Shown here piece by piece: positions 48,045 to 58,901 of a stretch of 64,000 nucleotides of DNA (the first letter of the stretch is position 1; each line of letters starts with the position of its first letter). The position numbers and the translations under genes are program-made. Below the pieces are notes generated by a model that was not told where the DNA came from, made no database searches, and saw only the letters and a program-made list of their open reading frames with translations. Origin of the DNA: Siphonodentalium dalli (taxonomy: Eukaryota; Mollusca; Scaphopoda; Gadilida; Siphonodentaliidae); contig CP136063.1 of assembly GCA_032622095.1 (NCBI GenBank), positions 147,181,379 through 147,245,378 of the forward strand. The letters run 5' to 3'.

Positions 48045-48260
48045 TATATTCAAATATAGTTAAATTTGTTAATTTTCAAAATATAGTTAAATTTGTTAAT
48101 TATTATTAAAATAAGTAAAGTTCAATGTCGAGATTTAACATATCGCGTAATCGGTATGTAAAGATTTACAGAATTTGATTCGAATGTAGTTGAATCAGTT
48201 AATTTTCAAAATATAGTTAAATTTGTTAATTTTTAAATATTATGTAGTTAAATTTGTTAA
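48045..48260 (-). repeat. TAGTTAAATTTGTTAATT repeats in the ORF1-ORF2 spacer
   Basis: Four to five copies of an ~18-bp AT-rich phrase lie in the region between the two LINE frames. They may be part of the LINE or later expansions. Confidence 0.55.
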
Positions 48261-48345
48261 TTATCAGTAAAGTTGTAAATTAATAACTATGTACTGTGGA
48301 ATATGATATATAAACATGACAATACATTTAAATACTCAAGTAGTT

Positions 48346-49560
48346 TCAACAATCTCGCATGTGTCTGGTATTTATAAACCTTAAAATCTCTGAAAGTTGA
48401 TGTCTACAAAATGCCAATTCATTTGAACCAGCATCAGATCGAATTTCTTCCTGATTAGAACCGTGTTTAATGAGACTGGAGTTTGACTGTCCAGAACTGT
48501 TTCTTTTATTTAATTCCCACTTGCGGTCCTCCGACTGTGACCCAGCTGAGTTTCTGATCTCTCTATTGTACCCGTCGCGCTCATCACATCGCAGTCGCTG
48601 GTGTCCATACTCGCGGCATACAACTTGCTCCATCTGAGAACTCGGCACCTGGATACAATCGTTTTGGGCATGCTTTATTCTTCTAGCCAATACGCTTGCT
48701 CCTTTACGATTTGGATGCCAATTGTCCCTATATAACTCACAGTTTACCCTACCACTTTGCTCGAACACAAACCTATGATCATTGTCAATATAAAGTTTGT
48801 GTATGGTTTTCGTGAAAGGGTGAGCAAGTCGAATAACTGTGTTTTATCTGCAATAATGAGGTCAGATATATTATACACTTCTGATCTGATAATATATTGG
48901 AACGAATTATTGTATACATAAGTCCACTGTTGTAAATTTGTGCAGCAATATGCCATGGTAACACTATAATTGACATGTTGTATATACCTTAATAACTTAT
49001 GTAAACTCAAATAATATAGACACAATTGTCTGAAATAAAGATATATATATATATATAATGAAATCCGACGGATTTTCTGCATGCTTCCTCATACATACAG
49101 TTTGTGTCATATATCAGTTTATTAATATGCTCAGAGTGAAGCGTTGGAAGAATTGACGAGATTCTCACATCTGACCCACGGAACTTTATCTTCAAGCTGC
49201 ACATTAATTCGTCCAATTCTTTTACACTGGTCGTCACTCCATTCCTACAAGAATTGACTCCAACATGTATGGTAACTTTCGCAACATTTACAAAGGCCAT
49301 ATCATTATTCAACCATGCATTCATATCCACAATTCTCTGTCCAGGTGTAACCACCGTTGATACTCTCTCTCCTTGCCTTGACATCCGAGCTGGATTGATT
49401 CCACCAACTACTGAGTCACCCACTATGAGATGTCTGGATTCTTTTCGATAGTCGCGCTGGTATGTGTTTAGTTTCCGCCTTTGGTGATTCAAGTTGTTAT
49501 TCGCAGCTGATTCCGTTATCTTTCCCCTTTCCGCTATGGCAGTCGAGGGAATTTCGTATG
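48346..49560 (-). pseudogene. LINE ORF1: SGNH/GDSL esterase-like, interrupted
   Basis: Esterase-type ORF1 proteins occur in CR1- and L2-like LINEs and are thought to act in the RNP, possibly at lipid or membrane surfaces. The frame is open from about 49560. It shows HLIVGDSVVGGINPARMS (GDS serine block), VTIHVGVNSCRNG (the GxN block) and ISSILP. After an insertion it continues with YIDNDHRFVF and YRDNWHPNRKGASVLARR, which carries the D-x-x-H catalytic block. A hydrophilic tail ends at 48346. The three blocks are in the right order and spacing once the ~265-bp insertion (48803-49066) is set aside. No start codon is clear at the upstream end. Confidence 0.75.
48803..49066. other. ~265-bp insertion splitting LINE ORF1
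   Basis: The esterase frame is lost after KSVGFH near 49068 and resumes at LYIDND near 48800. The intervening AT-rich sequence contains a TA tract (49042-49058) and many stops. No terminal repeats were recognised, so it could be a small MITE or random insertion. Confidence 0.55.
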
Positions 49561-49647
49561 CAGCAACATCGATCGGAAGTAGTGATTGTGATTATAATCA
49601 GTAAATATACTTTAAATATGCTGTTGGGATATATGCATGCTGGAAGT

Positions 49648-49680
49648 CACTTCTCCCTGGAACAAAAATAGGGAGAAGTG
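49648..49680. repeat. Small hairpin
   Basis: CACTTCTCCC pairs with GGGAGAAGTG across a 13-nt loop. Without a T-run or coding context it is not called a terminator. Confidence 0.55.
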
Positions 49681-49973
49681 GCATATTTTATGGAGAAGAT
49701 GTCTCCCAATTCACCTTATAGGCCGGACCCTGTGGCAATACAAATTTCAGTGATCATATCAACGAGTGAAAAATCATATTAAATCATGCCTTATAATGGT
49801 ATAGTGAGCGAGGTTTAATATAAGTGGCCGGTCACGGTCTTTGTCTGAAGAAAAATAGCTTATGTATCTTTAATCTTATTGAAAACGCAATAATATATAG
49901 ATAGAGTTATAGCTCGTTGGATGCTATTGGCGGCACACAAACGGCGGTACAGTGTCATCACGCCATGCATTCT

Positions 49974-50026
49974 CAACGACTCGGCAATTTCCGCTTCGCT
50001 TTCTAGCGGAAATAGCCGAGTCGTTG
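49974..50026. repeat. 53-nt hairpin, 22-bp stem
   Basis: CAACGACTCGGCAATTTCCG continuing into CT pairs with AGCGGAAATAGCCGAGTCGT continuing into TG, with one mismatch and a ~9-nt loop. The GC-rich stem stands out from its surroundings. Function unknown. Confidence 0.75.
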
Positions 50027-50498
50027 ACAGTGTACTCACTCCATGTTTGTTGCTGCAACAGTTTCTGGTCTCGTTGTAGATGATCGTCCTCAGAGTTGTG
50101 GAAGTGATCTCTCATCTCACTTCAGAGCCCGGGGAAAATTGAGTTCACATTCAGAATATATTTTCAAAAACATCAATTAATTTTTGTTTAACGAATAATA
50201 TATATAGTTTCAGGTGCAAGAGCAGGCCCATGGGGAAAATACTAAAATAGCAATATAGACTATGCCAATGACAGCTTGACAGGGGCTTGTGGATGGAAGC
50301 GTATTCATGCATGCAATTATGTACAGGCAGACTAATCCGGAAATCTTTTAAGTCGCTGCCATGCACAGTTCAAGGACCAAATGTTTATTGCTCGTTGCGG
50401 CGGAATACAATAACCACTGTTTCATAAATATGATCTCAAACAATGTTCATGTTTCCGACAAATTCATCAAAAACTTATTTAGCTTATATATAGATTAA

Positions 50499-50907
50499 AG
50501 ATACATAATCAGAATTAACGCTCCTAAATTACTATTCCGTTGGATTCGGGGGTAAACAATTTTTTTTGAGTCGAGTCGAGGAACCCATCCATCACAGCTC
50601 GAGTTATCAGATATCGATTTTTGACATATGTTATTTTTCACCACCTGAAATATTTGGCGGGCTAGCAAATATTCGACGCCGACCGACATACTCTCGATAC
50701 CAAATTAATGATATATAACACGTTTTGGAAAATTCTATATTAGAGTTGACAGTTACTGGTTAGCAATAGTTTTGGTAATTTTTACAATCGATTCTGATAA
50801 CTACAGCGTCTTTTGAAGAAATGTTGTTGTTTGTTGTTGTTGTTGGTGTTGTTGTTGTTTTTGGAATCTGATGATACGCGGGGACCATCGAATCGGACTG
50901 TGTGCCT
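50499..50907 (-). mobile_element. MITE D, copy D3
   Basis: TTAA at 50495-50498 and 50908-50911 flanks AGATACATAATCAGAATTAA on the left and GGACTGTGTGCCT on the right. It carries the shared GGAACCCATCCATCACAGCT, TCAGATATCGATTTTT, a GTT tract and GGGGACCATCGAATCGG. Inverse orientation to D1 and D2, about 409 bp. Confidence 0.8.
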
Positions 50908-50911
50908 TTAA

Positions 50912-51366
50912 TTGTCTGTCGCTATAATTGTTTCTTCCTTTTAATAAGAGTATTTTATATATTTTTTCCCTTATAATTTTGTTCCAATTGTATTGCCTCA
51001 GAAGTGTCAACGGAATTATCAATGACTATGTCTAGCTTTTTACTAGAATATACCAATCAACTTGAAGAAAATCAGGGTGCTGGAATTAGTAACCAAGGGC
51101 AGTTAAGGGGCACACTGTCCAGAAAATTACACTTTTTTGTCGGAAGTTGAGGGTAATAAAAATTTCACTATATTCTCAACTTATGCGATTCAACGGTATA
51201 TATACGTTATATGCCGCATACTGAGTGGTTGCATGGGGAATATACTGCCTTTGGTGGGTGGATATCATAATTAATGGATATCATATATTATAAAGATGCA
51301 GAGTATTACATGCATGCGAGAGAGTTTTCAAAGGTGGTTAGATATAGAGGATCTCCAATGAGTTAT
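50912..51366. other. Intergenic DNA, no gene seen
   Basis: The phrase CAGTTAAGGGGCACACTGTCC near 51100 looks like another TTAA-adjacent element end, but no partner was found. No coding sequence. Confidence 0.4.
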
Positions 51367-52803
51367 GTTGTGATATAGTATTTCATGAAACGAGTTTGAT
51401 ACATTGTATTCACAACGAGTCGTAGAAGAGTTGTGAATCAAATTTATCAAACGAGTTTCATAAAATCTTATACCCCAACATAAAGAAAATATAGTCTCTC
51501 AATTTGCCTCTTTATTTTTGTGTCTATTTTCGTTAGTGCAACGAAGTTGGATAAGAATTTAACTTTAATGAACACAGCAATCATTTTGCGTTGTCTGGTG
51601 TTGGTGTCATGTGCGGCTTTTTGAAATAGTACTAATCAGCTTAGATCAATGTAAAGACGATGTGCAGTCATTTTGTTGGGGCGCTGCCATGTGATATATG
51701 TAGCACGCGCCTGTTCATCACGAGTGAGAGAGAAGGAAATATGTAATGGCTTTTTTAATGATATAATTATCATATGAAACCCATAATAGCTATTATATCA
51801 TTCAAAAAGCCATTCCATATTTCCTTATCTCTCATTAGTAATTAATAGGCGTCTTGGCATCACACCAAGAACATAAGCGCACGACGCGTCTTTACATTGA
51901 TTCAAGCGGATTAATAATATTTCATATAGCCGCGCATGACACGAACACCAGACAATGCAAAATGATTGCTTTAATTGTTCATTAAAGTTAAATTCTTGTC
52001 AAACTTCTTTGCACAGACGAAAATAGACACACAAAAAAAGAGGCAAATGGCGGGACTATATTTTCCGTCGTAAGCCCGATCGCGCAATGTTGTCGTATAC
52101 GGTTGTGAAGCGTCTCAGCAAACGCTGTAAATATATACTTTTGTGGCTTCTTTTAAAGGTACTCAATCCTATCAGACGGTCCCCATATCATCAAGATAGA
52201 ATAATAACAACAACAACAACAAAAATATTTCTTTAAAATACGCTTTAGTTATCAGAATCGATTAATTACAATAAAATAATGCTAAACTATGGTATAAAAT
52301 TTCCCAAAACGTGTTATTTATCAACATTCTGTTCAACGAAATATGTCCGTTTATCACTGAGAATCACGAAATTTGGCCGTATTTACCACTTGATGTTAGA
52401 GTTATCCATCTTCATGCGCACTTTTGTCCGAGACCGTCCGATATTTTTCTGAGCCACAAATAATTGCACATCTCGAGAAATAACAAAATTCAAAAATCGA
52501 TATCTGATCACACTGAGCTTTGATGGGTGGATTCCTCGACTCGAATCAAATATTGTTTTACCTAAGCAATAGTAATTTGGGAGCGTTAATTCGGATAATG
52601 CATCTTTAAGGTTTTGATTTGTTAAAAAGGCATAAAATTTATTTTTTAAATGTGATATACGATATCTTCAACTCGTTATGTTGTGATATAAGATTTTATC
52701 AAACTCGATCGTTTAATAAATTTGGTTCACAACTAGTCTACGACTCGTTGTACAAATTTATCAAACTCGTTTCATAAAATCTTATATCTTATATCCCAAC
52801 ACA
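51367..52803. mobile_element. Large foldback element Q, right arm interrupted by D2
   Basis: The core palindrome (51487-52066, centre near 51782) pairs GCCTCTTTATTTTTGTGTCT with AGACACACAAAAAAAGAGGC, and AATGGCTTTTTTAATGATAT with ATATCATTCAAAAAGCCATT. The outer modules at 51367-51482 and 52676-52803 each contain ATCAAACGAGTTTCATAAA or its inverse and are themselves palindromic. MITE D2 sits between the core and the right module. No coding frame. Confidence 0.75.
52157..52605 (+). mobile_element. MITE D, copy D2, nested in Q
   Basis: TTAA at 52153-52156 and 52606-52609 flanks AGGTACTCAATCCTATCAGA on the left and GGATAATGCATCT on the right, 449 bp. It includes an AAC microsatellite and the shared GATTCCTCGACTCGAATCAA. 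It must be younger than element Q. Confidence 0.85.
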
Positions 52804-53624
52804 CAACTCTTTGGAGATCGGCTATATATATACGAATAGCCAACATGCTGTTGGTCTCTTTTATGCCTTATCATAATTCTTCATTCCAATTTCGCCAGCA
52901 TCATGTTATTCTAGATATGGGTACAATATTCTACTCTTTAATTGGTATAGTATACTTGTTAACAATTCCACTCAGTTCCACTGCCCATAAATCAAAAATA
53001 CCACACCAGATGCTTGCATCTATAATCTTTGTATTATTGTTTCTAAATCTCGCCTGAGTCAGAATACCTTCGTCCACGACTCTACATAATTTGGTCTTTT
53101 TGTTTTGTGGTTGTGTGAGATGGACGGCACGCGGTGTGCTATATAGGATGTTGTTATTGGCAACACGTGCCGAACGGATGTTATCAGTTGACTGATGAAA
53201 CGTCAAAACGATCGGGACGATCTCCGACCTGCTATCTTATAGCTACCGAGAAGCCATTAACTAAAGCCTTCCGTTTGAATCAAAACAGGACAGTTAGCTT
53301 TCCGACTCTGCCAAACGGTGGCAGATAGGTTTTCCAAAACACACTCTAAATTTAGATCATGGGTGGCAGCTTTGTGCGTTGGGTATTTGTTTTGATGACA
53401 GGGTGCCAGGTCCATGTTCTCGTGTGGGATAATAGCCGCTGGGTGTATCGCGATGCATCAATTCTCATATTAACCCTTACAAGTGTTGCATGATAACAAA
53501 ATAGAAACATGGATCATCATCATTGTCACGCACAAGCTACCGATAAGTTTGGATACCAAGCTCTTCAAAACGTTCTTCTGTATGGGACGCCGTTTTCGTG
53601 CACATTTATCCCATATTTGAGCTG
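52804..53624. other. Intergenic DNA, no gene seen
   Basis: Overlapping 70- and 91-codon frames on opposite strands near 52845-53206 show no family. No repeats seen. Confidence 0.45.
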
Positions 53625-53690
53625 AAGCGCAAATCATTTGCGCTAATTTCATTATCAATTTATTTGCGCTAAAGCGCAAATACATTATAA
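53625..53690. repeat. Short GCGCAAAT palindromes
   Basis: GAAGCGCAAATCATTTGCGCT and ATTTGCGCTAAAGCGCAAAT are two adjacent palindromes resembling the CGCTTAAGCG arrays of element O. Confidence 0.7.
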
Positions 53691-53748
53691 GACCAACTGA
53701 CTTCCCTCATATATATATGCTTAATAATTAAGGTCCATATAATAGTAT

Positions 53749-54232
53749 TTTGACCAAATAAACGACGCGGTAGGGTGGCGCACCGCAAATTATACTTATA
53801 AAAACCGAAGACCGCACCCTCTATCTTGTGCGGTTGCCACAGAAAGTGACCAAAATGGCAACCATAGACGATTTGGTATTTATGAACCTATTTTAACCAT
53901 ATAAACTGCGCGGTATAGGATAGCCCATGCACCCCAAACTATACTATAAATAAAACCGAAAACCGCACCCTATATACCGTACGGTTGCCACAGGAAGTGG
54001 CCAAAATAGCAACAACCATAGTCGTTTGGTATTATTTATGAACCGATATTGACCAAATAAACGACGCAGTGCGGTGGCCCAATCCAAATTATACTATAAT
54101 TATTGCCATTTTGGCCAACTCCTGTGGCAATCGCACGGTATAGAGGGGTGCGGTTTTCGGTTTTATACCATAATCTGGGGTGGGCCACACCCTACCGCGT
54201 CGTATATTTGGTCCATATGGGTTCATAAATAC
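53749..54232. repeat. ~150-bp tandem repeat ending in an inverted copy
   Basis: Units begin TGACCAAATAAACGACGC near 53749 and 54051, with a diverged one near 53893. Each carries CCGCACCCT and GTTGCCACAGRAAGT. The last ~130 bp (about 54100-54232) is an inverted unit, ending CGCGTCGTATATTTGGTCC. The block can fold back on itself and may be a rearranged MITE. Confidence 0.7.
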
Positions 54233-55365
54233 AAAATTTACCAACTTATTTTGGGCATGTTACAACAAAAGGGATCCAATTTATTTTGGCGTCACATCTA
54301 TAATGTGTAAAGCGCCGAAGTACGTGTAATTCAGCCGTAGGGAAACGTGACCTAGCTGCGGTCTCATAATATAATAAAGGACACTAGACCGGCCCCAGAT
54401 GAGGGTAGTGTCACACGAAAGGGTATACATTTTGACGCTATCTCCAATTATCCTTGCCTCATGGGGGTTCTAAAACACTGAGGTATCCAGGGCGGAGCAG
54501 GTGGAAAATATTTTTTTTTTTACCTTTTTGATCTGCAAATTTTAGTATAATCAGGAAAACCAATAAAATAAGACAAATGTTGAATAAAATATACTTGAAT
54601 ATCAGATATTTATTCTATCTGGGTTGCTTAACATTTATGATGTGCAAAAAGTTATATTATCCACCAATTTTTGTGAAAAATTAACGAAAATGCCAAAAAA
54701 ATGCATAAATTGCAGTGCTTTTTCAAAAAAGTTTTCCAGAAGCTTTCCTATAAAATTTTCATTTTATGGTATAAAGCTCTCATTGGTGCATCAACATTTT
54801 CAGCATTATATACCTGATTTATTAATATCAACATCGCAAGCAATGATATCCAACAAGCCGACATATTTCCAAAAACTTAACCCATCCCCCTAAAACTGAT
54901 TTTCTCTCTGAAAATACCTGTCAAGTCAGAATAGCCCGTTTTCGTTCCGTTTTGTTAACCAATTCAGAGTCTTATCATATATCATGGAATTAGCATGTAT
55001 CTGAGGAGGTTTATGTGATGGTATAGTCTATTTTGTTTAAATATTTGATTTTTTGGGGTATATTGGCTAAAATTTTGATTATTTTTAAGTGAAATTATTT
55101 TGAAAAATTCCTATGACTTTTGTCAGTTTAATGGATATATACAGCTGCACAACATGCACCACAGTAAGCATACATTCGTCCCCAATATCAGACACGAAAT
55201 GCTATAATCATGTACCAGACAAGAATTAAGAAATAAAGTAAAACTTAACCCTACCCAAAGATAGTGTTATCAATGCTTTTAATTTTATGCCATACTAAAC
55301 TCGAAAGATCGTTCATACTAGTTGATAGAATTCATATCATAAATTGCAATAGTTCTGCCCACGGA

Positions 55366-56014
55366 TTATGTAATCTCATCTTCACTGTCAATTTCATCAA
55401 ATGTGATGGTATCAGTCAATAGAATTTCTGTGCAAAATCTTACGGGAAGAATGGTTCAAACAACTCAGGTTGCCTATCGACCGTCCATCCATGAATTGCT
55501 AAACCGGGAGTGGATGATTTGGCAACGGTTGCAAGTCTCCACTGTTTTGTTATCACGTTGGCTCGTTTTGAGTGTAGAATTAAAGATTCCTCACATGGTG
55601 GAAGTGCAGAAAGATCAACTACTTTTTGCTGATTCTCGAACTTCTGCTGGAACTTTACCCACCTAGCTTAATTCACTTTTCTCGAATGTGGACCATACAT
55701 GTATAAGGCATATGTTAACTCCTTGATTGTGTTAAGCGTGTCACTGTCCAAAACCCAATTCGTTCCTAAATAAGCCATGACTTCCATATATATATATCTT
55801 TAATGTCTTTCCAGCAGTGTTTTTTTCCGTTTCGGAACAACGATGAAAGGTAATTATTACATGTGAAGGAATGTAACCCAACAACTGCATTCTTCTGTAT
55901 ATTTGGCTGTAAAAATGTGGAAATGGTAGATATTAGCAATTGACCCAGTGTGTCACGCAATCGCTTACAAGTTGTGGTTGATGTATACAATTGGCTATTC
56001 TGCCTTCTATACAT
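55366..56014 (-). pseudogene. Decayed gene, GLHAFTGCD/LPPC-type invertebrate family
   Basis: The minus strand encodes, in order, VVGLHSFTCNNYLSSLF, RNGKKHCWKDIKD, then after a frameshift in a TA tract near 55790, YLGTNWVLDSDT and LTYALYMYG. An in-frame TAA (55668-55670) is followed by KFQQKFENQQK, DLSALPPCEESL, HSKRANVITKQW and GLAIHGWTVD, then a stop at 55440. A third frame gives the acidic ending TFDEIDSEDEIT at 55366. This order matches a large family of uncharacterised invertebrate proteins with GLHAFTGCD, GKGK, LGxxW, LPPC, RANY and HGW blocks, often with a Cys-rich tail, which is missing here. Function unknown. The copy cannot make a full protein. Confidence 0.65.
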
Positions 56015-56589
56015 TGAACACTAACATGTCTGATGCACCTTAGTTAATTTTTACAATTGTCACCACTGACATAACCAGAAATATTGGATTTTTCTCTAAC
56101 AAAATTGACATAAATAACCGCACAAAAATTTTCAAGTAAAATGTAACTATGTTTGGTATGAAATGTGTTTATTGATTTGATCTACCTTAAATGTGTCACA
56201 CAAATGTGTTTATAAACCAAATTACTCAAAATGGCTTCCAAAATGGCAACCATTTTACATATATCCCGAACATTATTCTCTGCGTTTCCGAAAATGTAGC
56301 AAATTGTGACTCACTTGGTTATTTTACATGTTAGCTAATCAATTGACAACTAAATGTTCTATTCTGGTTGTCCCATTTCCTTATGGGGCATAACAAATTA
56401 ATTTTAAAGTTGCCTTATTTGTTTTTTTTTCGAGAACCTCTTTTTGGATATTGGCTTTATTTTTTTTTATAAATGGGCATAACTTTGAAATGAAACTGAA
56501 ATGAATCATAATCTGTGGCTATTCCGGCCTATTAGGATAAAAACATTGATCAACACGATGCAGGGTGGAGGTCAAGATGGCAACCAGGG

Positions 56590-57935
56590 AGTTACCGTGT
56601 GTCATAGGTGATGTGGATAGGTATACAGGGAGTGACTGTATGGTTGTATGGTTATGACTACCCAGTACAGGTGTACATAATGTGGCTCAATCGGCATTGC
56701 TGTGGTTTATGTAAATAACGAGAGTACCTACATGGTCAACTGTGTGTTTATGTATATATGGAGTGACTGTATGGTCATGGTGGGATTTACAGGTGTACCT
56801 TGTGTGGCTGTATTGTCACAGGTAGGTGTATATGTATACATGTGTTGTCTGTATGATCATGGTGGGGTGAATGGATAAATAGATGTGCAGCTATGTGTAA
56901 TGCGTATAGGTGTACATGGAATGACAGTAGTCATAATGTGTATATGTGTACCTGATGTATGCTGAATGGTCATTGACAAGCGTGTGGATGGTCATGTGAG
57001 GATATATATGTATATATCGAGTAGCTATATAACTATTGGCAGGGAAAATATGTATACAGTGAGTGACTCTATGGCCAATAGCGAGGTGAATGTTTTCAGG
57101 GAGTGACTGTATGGCAAATGGTGAGGTGAACAGGTATACAAGGCATGACTGTATGATCATGAATGTGATGAATAGGTATACCGGGAGTGACTATATGGTC
57201 ATGGGTCAGGTGTGGGGGTATACCTGGTGTGCCTGCATGGCTGTATGGTAATGTGTGGCTGTATGGTTATGGAGAGGTATGTGTATACAGTGAGTGGCTA
57301 TATCGCCATTAGTGAGGTGCATAATTATGTTTACCTGGAGTGATTATATGGTCATGGTTGGGGTATATGTATATCTTGTGTGGCTATTTTGCCATGGGTT
57401 TGGTGAACATGTATACAGCGAGTGACGTATGACCATGGTGATTTGAATAGGTATACAATGATTGACTGTAAGATCATGAATGTGTACACATGGGGTGACT
57501 ATATGGTCATGGGTCAGGAGTATTAGTATACATAGTGTGCCTGCATGGTGACTCATGGCTGTATGGGCATGTGTGGGGTGTACAGGTATAATCTAGTGTG
57601 GCTATATATGGTCATGGGTGATGGGTACGTATATAAAGCGAGTGGCTATATGGCCAATGGTGAGATGCATATGTATACATGGAGTTACTCTATGGTAATG
57701 GGGTGTGTATGTTTATCTTGAATGGCTATTTTGGCCATGGCAAATATCTATACGGGGATTGACCGTATGGCCAGATGAATAGGTATACAAGGATTGACTT
57801 ATATGATCATGAAAGTGATGAATAGGTATACATGGAGTGACTATATGGTCATGGGTCAGGTGTATGTGTATCGAGTGAGTGACTATCTTGTCATTTATGT
57901 GGCGTTTATGTGTGTATATATGGAGTGACTGTATG
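56590..57935 (-). repeat. GTATACA/GTGACTGTATGGTCATGG minisatellite
   Basis: Degenerate ~40-50 bp units of the type AGTGACTGTATGGTCATGG, then GTGAATAGGTATACATGG, repeat for 1.3 kb and stop exactly where the right arm of J starts. The His/Thr/Tyr-rich minus-strand frames are translations of the array. Confidence 0.85.
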
Positions 57936-58901
57936 CTATTGCAATTTATGATATGAATTCTGCCAACTAGTGTGAACGACCTTTCGAGTTTAGTATAGCA
58001 TAAAATTGAAAGCATTGAGAACACTATCTTGGGGTAGGGTTAAGTTTTACTTTATTTCTTAATTCTGATCTGGTACATGATTATAGCATTTCATGTCTGA
58101 AATTGGGGATGAATTCATGCTTATTGTGGTGCATGTTGTGCAGCTGTATCTATAAAACTGACAAAGTCATGGACATTTTTCAAAACATTTTCACTTAAGA
58201 ATAATCATAATTTTAGCTAATTTACCCCAAACAAATCAAAAATTTAAACAAAAATAGACTCTACCATAACATAAACCTCCTCAGATACATCTTAATTCCA
58301 TGATATATGATAAGACTCTGAATTGGTTAACAAAACGGAACAAAAACGGGCTATTCTGACTTGACAGGTAATTTCAGATAGAAAATCAGTTTTAGGGGGG
58401 GTGGGTTAAGTTTTTGGAAATATCTCGGCTTGTTGGATAACATTGCTTGTGGCGTTGATATTAATAAATCAGGTATATAATGCTGAAAATTGTGATGCAC
58501 CAATGAGAGCTTTATACCAAAAAATGAAAATTTTATAGGAAATCTTCTGGAAAACTTTTTTGAAAATGCACTGCAATTTATGCATTTTTTGGGCATTTTC
58601 GTGAATTTTTCACAAAAATTGTTGGATAATATAACTTTTTGCACATCATAAATGTTAAGTAACCCAGATAGAATAAATATATGATATTCAAGTATATTTT
58701 ATTCAACATTTGTCTTATTTTATTGGTTTTCCTGATTATACTGACATTTGCAGGTCAAAAATGTCAAAAAATAATATTTTCCACCTGTTCCGCCCTGGAT
58801 ACCTCAGTGTTTTGGAACCCCCATGGGGCAAGGATAATTGGAGATAGCGTCAAAATTTCTACCCTTTCGTGTGACACTACCCTCATCTGGGGGCCGGTCT
58901 A

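Larger units (their letters stand above)
44412..49570 (-). mobile_element. Non-LTR retrotransposon (LINE), near complete
   Basis: A minus-strand element with ORF1 (SGNH esterase type), a ~465-bp spacer, ORF2 (APE endonuclease, reverse transcriptase, C-terminal zinc knuckle), a ~100-bp 3' UTR and a short (CTAT)n tail at 44412-44425. Esterase ORF1 plus APE endonuclease fits the CR1/L2/Rex1 side of the jockey superfamily, but the clade needs a tree. The 5' limit is a guess: the ORF1 frame is open to about 49560. ORF2 has three simple frameshifts and few stops, so the copy is fairly young but dead. Confidence 0.85.
49571..50498. other. Intergenic DNA with two small hairpins
   Basis: Hairpins lie at 49648-49680 and 49974-50026. 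Frames of 63-71 codons show no family. Confidence 0.45.
54385..58901. mobile_element. Element J, 4.5 kb with ~968-bp terminal inverted repeats
   Basis: TAGACCGGCCCCAGATGAGG at 54385 and its inverse at the right end begin inverted arms that run to 55352 and back from 57936. They include GTAGTGTCACACGAAAGGGT and a shared AAATTGCAATAG inner edge. The arms are similar but not identical. The interior holds a decayed minus-strand gene (55366-56014) and a 1.3-kb minisatellite (56590-57935). Flanks read GGACAC and CACATC, so CAC may be the target duplication, but TA is also possible. The superfamily is unknown; very long inverted repeats are typical of foldback or large-TIR elements. Confidence 0.85.

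Noticed and set aside
49648-49680. Intrinsic transcription terminator
   Set aside because: Bacterial-type terminators do not apply here, and the hairpin lacks a following T-run.
56891-58024. His/Thr/Tyr-rich frames (HIHLTHDHIVTPC) as a repeat protein
   Set aside because: They translate the minisatellite inside element J; unit lengths are irregular and the frame is not maintained.
54624-58644. Paired ~90-codon frames in the two arms of element J as a conserved protein (MPKKCINCSAFSKKF)
   Set aside because: The frames are paired only because the arms are inverted copies. Nearly all differences between them change the amino acid, so there is no sign of selection for protein.
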